From: CAWFLT01 sp963816795
GTDB lineage: Bacteria; Acidobacteriota; Vicinamibacteria; Vicinamibacterales; SCN-69-37
Assembly: GCA_963816795.1 (NCBI GenBank)
Contig: CAWFLT010000014.1
Span: 928,611-992,610, forward strand
DNA length: 64,000 nt
Direction of reading: 5' to 3'
In this document: positions 19,497-29,403 of the stretch, in pieces
How the letters are laid out: each line of letters begins with the position of its first letter
How positions within the stretch are numbered: the first letter of the stretch is position 1
Notes under the pieces: generated by a model
Seen by the model: the letters and a program-made list of their open reading frames with translations, nothing else
What the model was told of the DNA's origin: nothing
Database searches by the model: none
Translations under genes and position numbers: made by a program

Positions 19497-20833
19497 TCAG
19501 AAGCGCAGCCGGAACACCAGGCCGCCGCGCCAGTCCGCGTGGCTGAAGTCGCTATCGGCGCCGCTGCTGACGAACAGGCCGGTCTCGCCGGCGGTGCCAC
19601 CGACGAGCACCGCCTTCGTCAGATCGAGCTCGAAGCCGAGCCGGCCCGGCGCGCGTCCGAACGCGCCAGAGCCGTGGCCGAACGTCGCGGCGACGGCGCC
19701 CGAGATCGCGAATCCGGTCTCCGCCAGGTAGCCGCCGCGCCACTCGGTCCGCGCCAGATGCTCGGGAAACGCATATGTTGCGCTGCTGTCGGCAAACAAC
19801 CGGCCGCGCTCCCAGCGCGCGCCCAGCCCGACGCGGCCGCGCGTGTGGTGCGACGCCTCAGCGCCCAGTGTGCCTGCCCCGGTCACGCGGATGGTCGTCG
19901 GCCCGGCCACGTGCCGAGCGCCGCTCTCGAGCTCGAGCTCCGGCAGCACGTAGCCGTTGCGATAGACGAGACGGCTGGTGGTGTAGAGGCGCGCGTCCGG
20001 CGTGGACGCGCGCAAGATCCGGAGCCGGACGCCCAGACCGTCCATGAAACGCGCCGTTTCGGGGCTGGCCCTCCGAAGCCCCGTGATCGCCCCGAACGCG
20101 AGCAGGCCGGCCTCGATCTTGTGGGCATCCACGAACGGCCTGACCCGCGACCTCAGCCAATCGCCCTGCCGATCGCCAACCAGCCGGCTGAGTTCCTTGA
20201 AGGTCTGGCCCGCCTGCACGCCGGCGGTATTGGGCAACGCCTCAATCACATTGACGAGCCGCGTCCCGCCGGGCAGCTCGCCCACCGGTGTGGTTTCCAG
20301 GGTGCCTGGTCACGATGCGGCCGAGGTCGCGTGCGGGAACGGCCGCGTAGCCGGGCGCGGCATCGAACAGCATCAGATTCGCCGGCGCGGCCAGATCGCG
20401 GGCCTTCACCCGCATCCGGACGTCGAACTCGTTCACGATGCGCGCCGTCAGCCGATCGCCCGGCCGGGTGGACGCACTCGCGGCGTCGGGCTGACCGCGC
20501 GCGAGCGCGAACAAGTCGATGCGGCCGCTCGCATCCAGCGGCACGCGCACGCTGCGATCGCCCGCGACGACCGCCGCGTTCAGCAGTCGCCGCGCCCGCG
20601 CCGATTCCGCCGCGGTGATGCGGCCTTGATTGCGCCACTCCTCGAGCCGGTTCAGGTACTCATCGAGGCGAAGGGCCTCGTTGACAGGCACGGCAGGCAC
20701 TGGTGCCGCTGCGGGCGCAACCGGCGCAGGCCGCGGCGCATCTGCGCATGGCGCCGGGTCCATCCTGCGCCGAAGCCAGGCGCGCGACGCTCACCACGAT
20801 CACGCCCACGATGGCCGGGTTCAGAAAACGCAC
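19497..20833 (-). CDS. Exported, probably outer-membrane protein of unknown function (two frame breaks)
   Basis: The GTG at 20833 (VRFLNPAIVGVIVVSVARLA then SAQ, a signal peptide) has AGGAGG 7 bases upstream; the GTG at 20836 is an alternative. After a frame change near 20765 comes a linker rich in Pro and Ala and NEALRLDEYLNRLEEWRNQG. After another near 20290 the C-terminal 260 residues alternate polar and hydrophobic positions (LYTTSRLVYRNGYVLPELEL, RTEWRGGYLAETGFAISG) and end in GGLVFRLRF, the Phe end typical of outer-membrane barrels. No family is recognised. It follows the kinase at 20881-24696 by 47 bases on the same strand and may be its transcription partner. Confidence 0.6.
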
Positions 20834-20880
20834 CACAGCGCCTCCTGTCGTGACTGCCCTCGTGTCGTGAATCAACCACA

Positions 20881-23800
20881 TTACGCCGATGAGAGCAAGA
20901 CCCCGTCGCCGCGCGTGTACGTAGGGCGGGCCGGGTTGGGGCCCGCCAACTGCACGCGGATTGCAGCCCAATCCGCGCTACGCGTTTGCAAACCGCTCAG
21001 TCGATCCCGGAACCCCGGCGCGAGCATGCTGGTGATGCGGTGGGGATCAACGATGTCCTGCCCGATCATCCAGTCAGTCGCCTCACGAGCAGGATCGGCG
21101 GCGCCGGCGCTGCCGAGGGCCGCCAGGCGCCGGCGTGCGGCCGCGGCGTACAGCTTCATGTCGGCCTGATCGAAGCCTCTGGCGGCCAGCGCCAACTCGT
21201 TCACGGCGCGCGATTGGTCGCCCTCGAGGTGCGCGATGGCGCCGCCGAGCAGCCGCGCGAGAGCGTCCGACCAGCACACGCCGACGGCCGCGATGCGGCG
21301 CGTCGCCTGGCGCGCGAGGTGAAGCCAGCGATCCCGATCTCGCGGCTCTGCCGCGAGCGCCAGGGCGGCGCGTGCCCGCAAGTAGCAGGCTTCCACCCGA
21401 AGCGTCTCCACGCGCAGCAGGAACGATTTCTCGAGCGCCGGCCAGGAGGCTTCGATTGACTGCCAGGCTGATTCGGCGGCGCCACGATACAGGCTGGTCT
21501 GCACGCGCGCGAGCAGCGCGCTGAAATGCTGGCGATGAAAGCCGTGTTGCGACCAGACATCGAGCGCGGTCGCCAACTGCCGCTCGCCCTCGTCCGGATC
21601 GTCCTTCGCCAGCCAGACGAGATTCATTCGCGTGACGAAGTCGACTTCCAGATACAGGTTGCCGCGGCGCCGCGCCATCGCCAGCAGCGCCGGCAGCTGC
21701 GCCGCGACCTCCTTGATTTCGCCCTGGTACAGCAGTCCGCCGAGCATGAAGTACTGGGCGGTGTTGAGCTCCCACGTGCCGCCGACCGATCGCTCGCGCA
21801 TGATGCGAAGCGCCTGCCCGGACCGGGTCGACGCATCCTTCCATCGACCCGCGGCCACGGCGCATATGCCGTCGCAGAGCGCCGCGACCGCGAGCGCATG
21901 TGGATGATCGATGCGCTGCGCCAATTCCTGCGCGCGACGCAGCAGATCGGCCGCGCGCTCGCGGTTCCGGCCGCCTGCGCCGGCGACGTGCGCGGCTTCC
22001 GTCGCCATCCCGCGCGCAATGCGATACGGCTCACCCGCGTCGAGCGCCAGCAGGAGATGCCGCGTGCTGAAGTCCGCCGCCCGGACCATGTCCACCAACG
22101 CGAGACCGGTCATGACCGACCAGCACGCGTCCACCTGCAGGAGATCTGACGCCGGGATCTCGCTCACGCGTCGCTGGGCATACCGGAGGCCGCGCCAGCG
22201 CAGCCGGGACCGCCGGGCGACAAGCGAGAGGAGCGCGGTGCGCGGACTGACGTGCACTCCGAGGCCGATGCTGCCGAGCACGGTCCGAATCACGTCCATG
22301 CCGCGGTCGATGTGGCCCCCGACGAGCAGTTGCTCGGCGCCCCGGCGCCGCAGCTCGATCTGTTGCACGCGGTCCATGTCGAGCGCGGCGCTGAGGTAGG
22401 CATCGGCGGCTTCGGGCGGACGCCCGGCGTTGGCGAGCGCATCGCCAAGCCGTTCCTTCCATTTCGAGACCGAGGGCGACGCCGGATCGAGCGCGATCGC
22501 GCGCTGGTAGAAGGCCGCGGCCTGATCGAACGCGAGCACCCGATCGGCCCTGGCCGCCGCCCGCTCCGCCTGCACCGCCGCCTGCCGCGAGTCTCCCGCG
22601 CCGGCGAGATGTTCGAACAGCACTTCCGGATCGTCGACGCCGCTCGCGATGAGCGTGCTGGCCATGTCGCGATGAATGTCGCGGGCCCGTTCAGGCGCGA
22701 CCTGCGAGGCAATCGTGGCGCCAATCTGGCCGTGATAGGCCTCGACCAGTCCCGATGGCCCGGTGCTGCGGATGAGGTGCGCCGATCGGAGAAGCGCGAC
22801 GAGCGGCCGCGCGTCGCCGCTGAGACCGGAGGCGGCAAAGACGAGGTCCGGCGCGACCGGACGCGCACAGAGGGCGAGCGTGTCGAGGAACGCCCTGCCC
22901 GTCGCGGGCACTTCGGCGATCCGCGCGGCCAGCATCTCCGCCAGCGTGACGCCCGGTCCGGCCCCCGGAGACGCGGTGGCCACGTGATGTGCGAGCAGTT
23001 CGATCAGAAACGGGTTGCCATTGCCCTCGCGCGCAATTCGCCCCGCCTCATCGTCGCCGATCGCGGTGGCGCCAGTGAGAATCTTGACGAGATCGCGAGC
23101 GTCGTCCTGCGCGATCGGGCCGAGCGGCATGACGGTCCACGCTTCGCGGCTCGCGCGTGTGAGCAGGGACTGCAGGAACGGTTGCGCGGCAACCTCTTCG
23201 CTCCTGAAAGAGACGATCGCGAGCAGCGGCGGCCCGGCCGGCGGCCGCAGGACATCTTCGAGCAGCGCCAGGCTGTCGGCATCGGCCCAGTGCAGGTCGT
23301 CAATCCAGATCGCGACCCGGCGCTCCGCGGCGATATTGGCCAGCAGGTCCCGCAACGCCATCGAGCCCAGCAGTCGCATGCGCTGCGGATCACTCAACAC
23401 GGACGCGGCGTCCCCGCACGCGCTGGCCACCGCGTCCACGCGCAGCATCGCCGGAAACAGCCGCGAGAGCCACGGCACGCCCGGCGGCAGCAGCCGATCG
23501 GCGGCCGCAGTGGGCAGCGACGCGAGATATCGACTGAGGCTGTCGATGACGGTGTCGAGCGCCTTGTAGGGGACCGATTCGTGCTCGTAACAGCGGCCGG
23601 CGAGCACGAGCGCGCTGCTTGTCGCCGTCACGTCGTCGAGGAACCGCCGGATCAGTGCGCTCTTGCCGATCCCCGACACGCCATGGATGCACACGGCCGC
23701 GCGATGTCCATCGCCGGCCGCGTCGAGCGCCAGGCGGAGGCCGCGAAGCTCCGCCGTACGGCCAACGAATGCCCCACGGTGCGGGCGGGCCGGTTGCAAA

Positions 23801-24696
23801 GACGCACGAGCCGTGAGGCCAAGACGGGCCAGCGCCTCCTGACCCGACAGGCGGTGCGCGGGATCGCGGCACAGCATGGCCATGCAGATCGCGCTCAGTT
23901 CCTCCGGTACGCCCGACGAGATCTCCACGGGCGCGGGTGGATCCTTCCCGGCCTTGTCGAGGACGCCATCGACCGCGGACGCGGCGAAGGGCACGCATCC
24001 CGTCAACGCCTCGTACAGCGTGGCGCCGACGGCGTACCAATCGCTGGCGTCAGTCGCGGACCTGCTGGTCCGGAGCTCGGGCGCCATGTACGCCGGGGTG
24101 CCCAGGAGCGTGCCCTCCCACTCCCTGGACGGCGACGTGGCTTCGCTGGTCAGGCCGAAGTCGAGGATCACGACGCGTCCTTCTGCCGTGACGAGCATGT
24201 TGGACGGCTTGATGTCGCGATGCAGCTTGCCGGCGCGATGGAGCGTCGCGAGCCCATCGACGAGCTGCGCCAGCGCCCCGACGAGCCGGGTCCTGGAGAA
24301 TTCGCCGCCGCTTCGGACGTACTCGACGAAGTTGACGCCTTCGACGAGCTCCATCGTGATGAAACTGTGGGCGGCGTCCACATGCAGCTCGTACAGGCAG
24401 ACGAGATTCGGATGCGCCACATCGGCGAGCGCCCGGAACTCGCGCTTCAGCCGATAGAGATCCGCCGCGCTCACTCTGCGCAGCGTCTTGAGCGCCACGA
24501 CGTCGCCGCGCACCCGATCGAGCACCTCGTAGACGACGCCCATGCCGCCTGCGCCCAGCCGGCGAATTCGCTCGAAGCGTTCGGTGCCGGCAAAGTCGTC
24601 GTCAAGGATGGGTTGCCGCAATCGGGAATTCGGATCTATGGAGGCGGTGCCGGTCGCGTCGGTTGGAGGAGTGTCGCTCACGGAGCGGCCATTCAT
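20881..24696 (-). CDS. Ser/Thr protein kinase with AAA/STAND-type ATPase and TPR-like C-terminal region
   Basis: An intact protein of 1271 residues when started at the ATG at 24696. The kinase domain has the glycine loop LGAGGMGVVYEV, VALKTL, KLHRDIKPSN, ILDFGLTS and AYMAPEL. It is followed by an AAA_16-type ATPase with FVGRTAELRGL, Walker A GVSGIGKSALI and Walker B AIWIDDLHWAD, then a long helical repeat region to the end (FEHLAGAGDSRQAAVQAERA). No transmembrane helix is seen, so it should be cytosolic. The order is like PknK-type regulators, but no LuxR DNA-binding tail is visible. The gene is divergent from a TonB receptor at 24871 with 174 bases between starts, suggesting shared control. 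The Shine-Dalgarno sequence is weak. Confidence 0.9.
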   Translation of the reverse strand: MNGRSVSDTPPTDATGTASIDPNSRLRQPILDDDFAGTERFERIRRLGAGGMGVVYEVLDRVRGDVVALKTLRRVSAADLYRLKREFRALADVAHPNLVCLYELHVDAAHSFITMELVEGVNFVEYVRSGGEFSRTRLVGALAQLVDGLATLHRAGKLHRDIKPSNMLVTAEGRVVILDFGLTSEATSPSREWEGTLLGTPAYMAPELRTSRSATDASDWYAVGATLYEALTGCVPFAASAVDGVLDKAGKDPPAPVEISSGVPEELSAICMAMLCRDPAHRLSGQEALARLGLTARASLQPARPHRGAFVGRTAELRGLRLALDAAGDGHRAAVCIHGVSGIGKSALIRRFLDDVTATSSALVLAGRCYEHESVPYKALDTVIDSLSRYLASLPTAAADRLLPPGVPWLSRLFPAMLRVDAVASACGDAASVLSDPQRMRLLGSMALRDLLANIAAERRVAIWIDDLHWADADSLALLEDVLRPPAGPPLLAIVSFRSEEVAAQPFLQSLLTRASREAWTVMPLGPIAQDDARDLVKILTGATAIGDDEAGRIAREGNGNPFLIELLAHHVATASPGAGPGVTLAEMLAARIAEVPATGRAFLDTLALCARPVAPDLVFAASGLSGDARPLVALLRSAHLIRSTGPSGLVEAYHGQIGATIASQVAPERARDIHRDMASTLIASGVDDPEVLFEHLAGAGDSRQAAVQAERAAARADRVLAFDQAAAFYQRAIALDPASPSVSKWKERLGDALANAGRPPEAADAYLSAALDMDRVQQIELRRRGAEQLLVGGHIDRGMDVIRTVLGSIGLGVHVSPRTALLSLVARRSRLRWRGLRYAQRRVSEIPASDLLQVDACWSVMTGLALVDMVRAADFSTRHLLLALDAGEPYRIARGMATEAAHVAGAGGRNRERAADLLRRAQELAQRIDHPHALAVAALCDGICAVAAGRWKDASTRSGQALRIMRERSVGGTWELNTAQYFMLGGLLYQGEIKEVAAQLPALLAMARRRGNLYLEVDFVTRMNLVWLAKDDPDEGERQLATALDVWSQHGFHRQHFSALLARVQTSLYRGAAESAWQSIEASWPALEKSFLLRVETLRVEACYLRARAALALAAEPRDRDRWLHLARQATRRIAAVGVCWSDALARLLGGAIAHLEGDQSRAVNELALAARGFDQADMKLYAAAARRRLAALGSAGAADPAREATDWMIGQDIVDPHRITSMLAPGFRDRLSGLQTRSADWAAIRVQLAGPNPARPTYTRGDGVLLSSA

Positions 24697-24870
24697 TACA
24701 TTACCGCTGCTCGGGCAGCGCGCCAGCGATCGGATTCTTCGGCCCACAGCCCTGGTGCCTTCGTTTACATCTTCGTCGCATCCATTGGGCTGAAGTGCTA
24801 CTTTTGAGGGATGAACAGCTAAAAAGAGGGGCGGACCGCCTCCCCGGCCCAGCCCAACATGGAGGATGCC

Positions 24871-27800
24871 GTGAAGATGAGACTCGGTTCGCTCGTCTTG
24901 GCTCTTTGTACGTTGCTGCTGGTCCCACCTGCCTTCGCGCAGGAACAGACCGGATCCATCCAGGGGGTCGTCAAGGACTCGTCGGGCGGCGTGCTGCCCG
25001 GCGTGACCGTTCAAGCCAGGAGTCCCAGTGTCGTCGGCGCCAGTACGACCATCACCGACTCACAGGGGAACTACCGGTTCCCGGCCCTGCCGCCGGGAAC
25101 GTACACCGTCACCGCAACGCTCACAGGCTTCACCGGTGCGAAGGTCGAGAACACGATCGTCGTGCTCGGCCAGTTGCTGACGATCCCGCTGACCCTCAAC
25201 CCCGCCCAGGTGACGGAGAGCGTGAACGTCACGGCCGAATCGCCGATCATCGACGTGAAACAGAACGCCACGTTCGCGACGGTGGGTCAGGATTTGATTG
25301 ATCGCATCCCGAAGGGCCGCGACTTCAGCTCCGTGATCGCGATGTCGCCGGGCTCCAATCTCGAAGCGCGCGCCGGCGGCGTGTCGATCGGCGGCGCGAG
25401 CGGCGCCGAGAACCGCTTCATCATCGACGGCATCGACACCACCAACCTCCAGAACGGGTCGTCCGGCAAGTCGGTCGTCACCGATTTCGTCCAGGAAGTG
25501 CAGGTCAAGACCAGCGGCTACAACGCCGAGTTCCCGGGCGCGACCGGCGGCGTCGTCAACGCGGTCACGAAGTCGGGCAGCAACGTGTTCCGTATGGACG
25601 TCGGCACGTACTACACGAACAACGACTGGCTCAAGGGCGAGGTGCGCCCGACAGTGCGGGCGGTTCCGACCAACGCAAACCTGTCCGAGGTCGTGAAGTT
25701 CCCGCTGGACGACATCCCCGACTGGCAACCGGTGTTCGAGGGGAGCGGCCCGATCGTGCGGAACAAGGCCTGGTTCTACGTCGGGTACGCCCCCGTTCGC
25801 ACGCACACGACGAGAACCGTGACGTTCCGGACGCCGCCCACGAACGGGGGGCCTGCGACGCAGAGCTTCACGCAGGACACGCCGGCCGACCGGGTGAATG
25901 CGACCGGCACGTGGCAGATCGCGAACAGCACGCGAGCGAAGTTCACCTATGGGCCGACGTGGAATCGGAGCCGCGGGTCGCTTCCCGGCATCGAGCCGGA
26001 CGGCGGGAGCACCTCGAACGCGAACACGAACTACGGCCTGCCGGGCAACAACTCCTGGAACAACACCTTTTCCGGCATGCTCGACTGGGTGTTGCGGCCC
26101 AACTGGTTCGTGAACCTGTCAGGCGGGTACTTCATGACCGACGTCGAGACGCTTGGAAACGGCACGCAAATCCGCCACACCATGAACGGCAACATCTCGG
26201 TGTTCCCGAACGTCCCGGCCGACCTGAACCAGCCCAGCGGCTACACCGACAACCCGGCCAACACGAGAACCACGCGTGACAAACTGACGCGGGCGTACTT
26301 CAACGCGACCTCCACCTGGTACGTGTCCGGGATGGGGCAGCACGCGCTCAAGGCGGGCGCGCGATTCGAGCGCATCGGCAACGACCGGCTGGCCGGCCAG
26401 GTTGAACCGACCATTACGTTCTTCTGGGACCAGACGCACGCGTCGTCGACCGGCGTCGAGTCGCGTGGACCGTATGGCTATTACCAGGTCTCGAACAACG
26501 TCCTCAGCACCGGCGACATTCACTCGGACAACTGGGGGTTCTTCCTTCAGGACGCCTGGTCGCCGACCGCTCGCCTGACGATCAACGCCGGCGTTCGCAT
26601 GGAATCGGAGCGGATCCCGTTCTACACGCCAGGCCAGGAGTCGGACGGCATCGAGTTCGGGTTCGGCGACAAGATCGCGCCCCGGATCGGCTTCGCGTGG
26701 GACATCAAGGGCGACGGGAGATGGAAGAGCTACGCCAGCTTCGGCCGGTTCTTCGACATCACGAAACTGGAGATGCCGCGCGGCTCGCTCGGCGGCGAGC
26801 AGTGGCACCAGTACTACTGGACGCTCGACACGCTCGACTGGAAGAGCATCAACTGTCAGGAAGGCACGACGGGCTGCCCGGGCCGGCTCCTCGAGGTCTC
26901 GACGCTGCGGTTCGGGTCGAACGAAGCCGACAACCCCGAGACGGTCGACGTCATGTTGAAGTACTTCGGTGAAGTGCGCAACGTGATCCAGGACGACATC
27001 AAGCCGACGCAGAGCCAGGAGTTCACGATCGGTCTCGATCACGAGCTCGGCCGCTCAACCTCCGTCGGCGTTCGCTACGTCCACAACTGGATCACGCGGG
27101 CCATCGAGGACTTCGGCTGGAACGAGGCCGGCACCGAGTTCTACTTCATCGGCAACCCCGGCTGGGGTTCGATCGGTGAATTGGATTTCCTCTGGGGACC
27201 GGGCAAGGCCTACCAGCCCATCAACGGCCAGAAGTTTCCTCAACAAAAGCCCGTACGCGACTACGACGCGGTCGAGCTCTCCTTCAAGAAGCGTCTGTCC
27301 AATCGATGGTCCGGCCTGGCGACGTACACCTGGAGCCGGCTGTACGGTAACTACCCCGGATTGGCGAGCTCGGACGAAGCCGGAGGCGGCACGGCGCGGC
27401 TGTCGCCGAACGTCAACCGCCTCTACGACGGCCCGTGGATGATGTACGACACGCACGGAGAGCCCGTGCTGGGCCGGCTGAACACGGATCGTCCCCACTA
27501 CCTCAAGCTGCAGGGCACCTACGACCTGCCGTGGGGGACGAACCTCGGCATCAATTGGTACGCGCGGTCGGGCGCCCTGTTCTCCAAGTACATCACCTAC
27601 CAGGGCTACAGCTGGGTCTTCTACGATGGCCGTGGAAATCTCGGCCGTACGCCGGTCGAGCAGGCGATGGACCTCCTGGTACAGCACGACTTCAGGCTGG
27701 GTGGCACCAAGAAGGTCAACGTGAGCCTGAACGTCGCGAACCTGTTCGACAACGACGTGGCGACCTCCATCTACGGACGGGAGTACCGCAGCTCGTTCAC

Positions 27801-27951
27801 CCTGACGCCGATCGAATCGTTCTTCGCAGGGTTCGATCCGGGTGCCGTTGCGGCAGCGAGGCCCACCATTCTGGCGGATCCGCTGTACGGCCAGAAGAAT
27901 CTGTTCCTGGGGCGGCGCGACATCCGCCTGGGGATCAGATTCAGTTTCTAG
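24871..27951 (+). CDS. TonB-dependent receptor (Oar-like) with N-terminal carboxypeptidase-regulatory-like domain
   Basis: The GTG at 24871 is preferred because GGAGG lies 5 bases upstream; an ATG at 24859 precedes it in frame. A signal peptide (KMRLGSLVLALCTLLLVPPA then FAQ) leads into a beta-sandwich domain (GSIQGVVKDSSGGVLPGVTV, GNYRFPALPPGTYTVTATL). The plug follows (RFIIDGIDTTNLQNGSSGKS, FVQEVQVKTSGYNAEFPG), then a large barrel ending RRDIRLGIRFSF with terminal Phe. The 1026-residue product sits in the outer membrane and probably imports an oligomeric or siderophore-like substrate with TonB energy. The substrate is unknown. The frame is intact. An 11-bp perfect hairpin lies just downstream. 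Confidence 0.93.
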   Translation: MKMRLGSLVLALCTLLLVPPAFAQEQTGSIQGVVKDSSGGVLPGVTVQARSPSVVGASTTITDSQGNYRFPALPPGTYTVTATLTGFTGAKVENTIVVLGQLLTIPLTLNPAQVTESVNVTAESPIIDVKQNATFATVGQDLIDRIPKGRDFSSVIAMSPGSNLEARAGGVSIGGASGAENRFIIDGIDTTNLQNGSSGKSVVTDFVQEVQVKTSGYNAEFPGATGGVVNAVTKSGSNVFRMDVGTYYTNNDWLKGEVRPTVRAVPTNANLSEVVKFPLDDIPDWQPVFEGSGPIVRNKAWFYVGYAPVRTHTTRTVTFRTPPTNGGPATQSFTQDTPADRVNATGTWQIANSTRAKFTYGPTWNRSRGSLPGIEPDGGSTSNANTNYGLPGNNSWNNTFSGMLDWVLRPNWFVNLSGGYFMTDVETLGNGTQIRHTMNGNISVFPNVPADLNQPSGYTDNPANTRTTRDKLTRAYFNATSTWYVSGMGQHALKAGARFERIGNDRLAGQVEPTITFFWDQTHASSTGVESRGPYGYYQVSNNVLSTGDIHSDNWGFFLQDAWSPTARLTINAGVRMESERIPFYTPGQESDGIEFGFGDKIAPRIGFAWDIKGDGRWKSYASFGRFFDITKLEMPRGSLGGEQWHQYYWTLDTLDWKSINCQEGTTGCPGRLLEVSTLRFGSNEADNPETVDVMLKYFGEVRNVIQDDIKPTQSQEFTIGLDHELGRSTSVGVRYVHNWITRAIEDFGWNEAGTEFYFIGNPGWGSIGELDFLWGPGKAYQPINGQKFPQQKPVRDYDAVELSFKKRLSNRWSGLATYTWSRLYGNYPGLASSDEAGGGTARLSPNVNRLYDGPWMMYDTHGEPVLGRLNTDRPHYLKLQGTYDLPWGTNLGINWYARSGALFSKYITYQGYSWVFYDGRGNLGRTPVEQAMDLLVQHDFRLGGTKKVNVSLNVANLFDNDVATSIYGREYRSSFTLTPIESFFAGFDPGAVAAARPTILADPLYGQKNLFLGRRDIRLGIRFSF

Positions 27952-27970
27952 TGACCTGACCGATCAGACC

Positions 27971-28043
27971 GGGGTCAGACCCCTGGGTCGGGGTCTGACC
28001 TCCGTACGGTCTGTACCCGTCGTCTATCGTACCCGCGTACCCG
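27971..28043. repeat. GGGGTCAGACCCC hairpin followed by GTACCCG units
   Basis: The strings at 27973-27983 and 27990-28000 form a perfect 11-bp inverted repeat with a 6-base loop. The first arm (27971-27983) is itself palindromic around one base. GGGGTCAGACCCC strings are common dispersed intergenic palindromes in Acidobacteriota and other large genomes. Directly after it, 28006-28043 holds several GTACCCG strings related to the repeat at 18016-18160. There is no T-tract, so intrinsic termination for the TonB gene is possible but unproven. Confidence 0.7.
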
Positions 28044-28044
28044 T

Positions 28045-29340
28045 ATGGCTGTCGTGTTCCACAACGCGACGCTGGAACATCTGCATCGCGAGGAGGCGTA
28101 CCGCCCGGAGGACGTCCGCGACGTGTCCGCGGCCCTCGCCGAGCATCGCGTCCTGGGCATGACGGCCCTTCCGACCGGGCTTTTTCCAGCCTCCAGCGCG
28201 GCGCTCCGGCCCACTTCGGGGTACGACCGGGTGTGGGTGCGCGACAACGTCTTCGTTGCCTACAGCCGCATGCAGGCTGGCGATCCCGCCACCGCGGCGG
28301 CGGTCGCGAACGCGCTTCTCTCGTTCTACAGGAAGTATGGCCATCGTCTCGAGCCGCAGGCGGCAACCGCGGCGCAGGCCGGGCCGCGGGTGCGGCCGCA
28401 TATCCGTTTCGACGGTGCGCGGCTCGAAGAGCTTGCCGGCGAGACGTGGCCGCACGCGCAGAACGACGCCCTGGGGTACTGCCTCTGGCTGTCGGCGCGG
28501 CTGGCGAGGCTCGGGGCCCTGCCCGTCGCATCGTGGCACGTCACGATCATGAAGGCGTTAGCCGAGTACTTCGCGGATATCCGCTACTGGGACGACGAGG
28601 ACAGCGGACATTGGGAAGAGACGAAGAAGCGTTCCGCATCCAGCATCGGCGTCGTCGTCGCGGCGCTGCAGGAGTGGGTGTGGCTGCTCGCCCAGCATCG
28701 TGCGCTGACCGACCAGGTGAGCCGCCAATCGATGATGGAACAGGCGTCGGCATCGCTCGCGCGCGGCCGCGAGGCGCTGGACGCCATTCTCCCCGACGAG
28801 TGCACACAGCCGGATGCGTCACAACGGCGCCGCTACGACGCCGCCCTGCTGTTCCTGCTGTATCCGCTCGATGTCGTGCGAGGGGTGATGGCCGACCGGA
28901 TCGCCGATGACGTGCGGAGCCACCTGCAAGGCGAGATCGGCATCCGCCGCTATTCTGGCGACTCGTACTGGGCGCCCGACTACGACACCCGTCTGCGGGA
29001 GGAGGCCTGGACACGGGATTACAGCAACGATGTCGAGTCGCGCAATCGGCTGCTCGACCGCATCGGCGACGAAGCGCAGTGGTGCCTCTTCGATCCCGTG
29101 CTCTCGGCCTGGTACGGGCAGCGATACCAGCGGACCGGCGATGCGGCGGACCTGGCGGCACAGACGCGGCATTTCAATCGTTCGCTGGCACACATCACCC
29201 CCGATTGGGGCTGTCCCGAGTTGTACTACCTGAAAGGTGGCGTGTTCACGGCCAATCCGCACACACCGTTGCTCTGGACGCAGGCGAACCTGCAACTCGC
29301 CTTGACGATGCTGCGGTCAACGGCCGAACAGGCTTTTTGA
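28045..29340 (+). CDS. GH15 / phosphorylase-kinase-alpha-like (alpha/alpha) barrel protein
   Basis: The 431-residue protein has the glucoamylase-like motif VWVRDNVF at residues 63-70 and WPHAQNDALGY at 135-145, which in GH15 and phosphorylase kinase alpha/beta subunits line the sugar-binding pocket. There is no signal peptide, so it is cytosolic. The C-terminal half keeps the helical pattern (YWAPDYDTRLREEAWTRDY, then CPELYYLKGG). Enzymatic activity on a glucan or oligosaccharide is inference. Length is short for a full GH15 enzyme, so it may be a sugar-binding relative. No Shine-Dalgarno sequence is visible before the ATG, which directly follows GTACCC repeats, so the start is uncertain by a few codons. 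Confidence 0.75.
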   Translation: MAVVFHNATLEHLHREEAYRPEDVRDVSAALAEHRVLGMTALPTGLFPASSAALRPTSGYDRVWVRDNVFVAYSRMQAGDPATAAAVANALLSFYRKYGHRLEPQAATAAQAGPRVRPHIRFDGARLEELAGETWPHAQNDALGYCLWLSARLARLGALPVASWHVTIMKALAEYFADIRYWDDEDSGHWEETKKRSASSIGVVVAALQEWVWLLAQHRALTDQVSRQSMMEQASASLARGREALDAILPDECTQPDASQRRRYDAALLFLLYPLDVVRGVMADRIADDVRSHLQGEIGIRRYSGDSYWAPDYDTRLREEAWTRDYSNDVESRNRLLDRIGDEAQWCLFDPVLSAWYGQRYQRTGDAADLAAQTRHFNRSLAHITPDWGCPELYYLKGGVFTANPHTPLLWTQANLQLALTMLRSTAEQAF

Positions 29341-29403
29341 TCGGCGTGATCGCCGATCCGCGTGCCACTCTGTGCCATCTTTTACTCTACGACGGAGAGA
29401 GCC

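Noticed and set aside
22252..24807. An 851-codon plus-strand open frame
   Set aside because: It is antisense to the intact kinase-AAA gene, has shadow-like composition and no motif.
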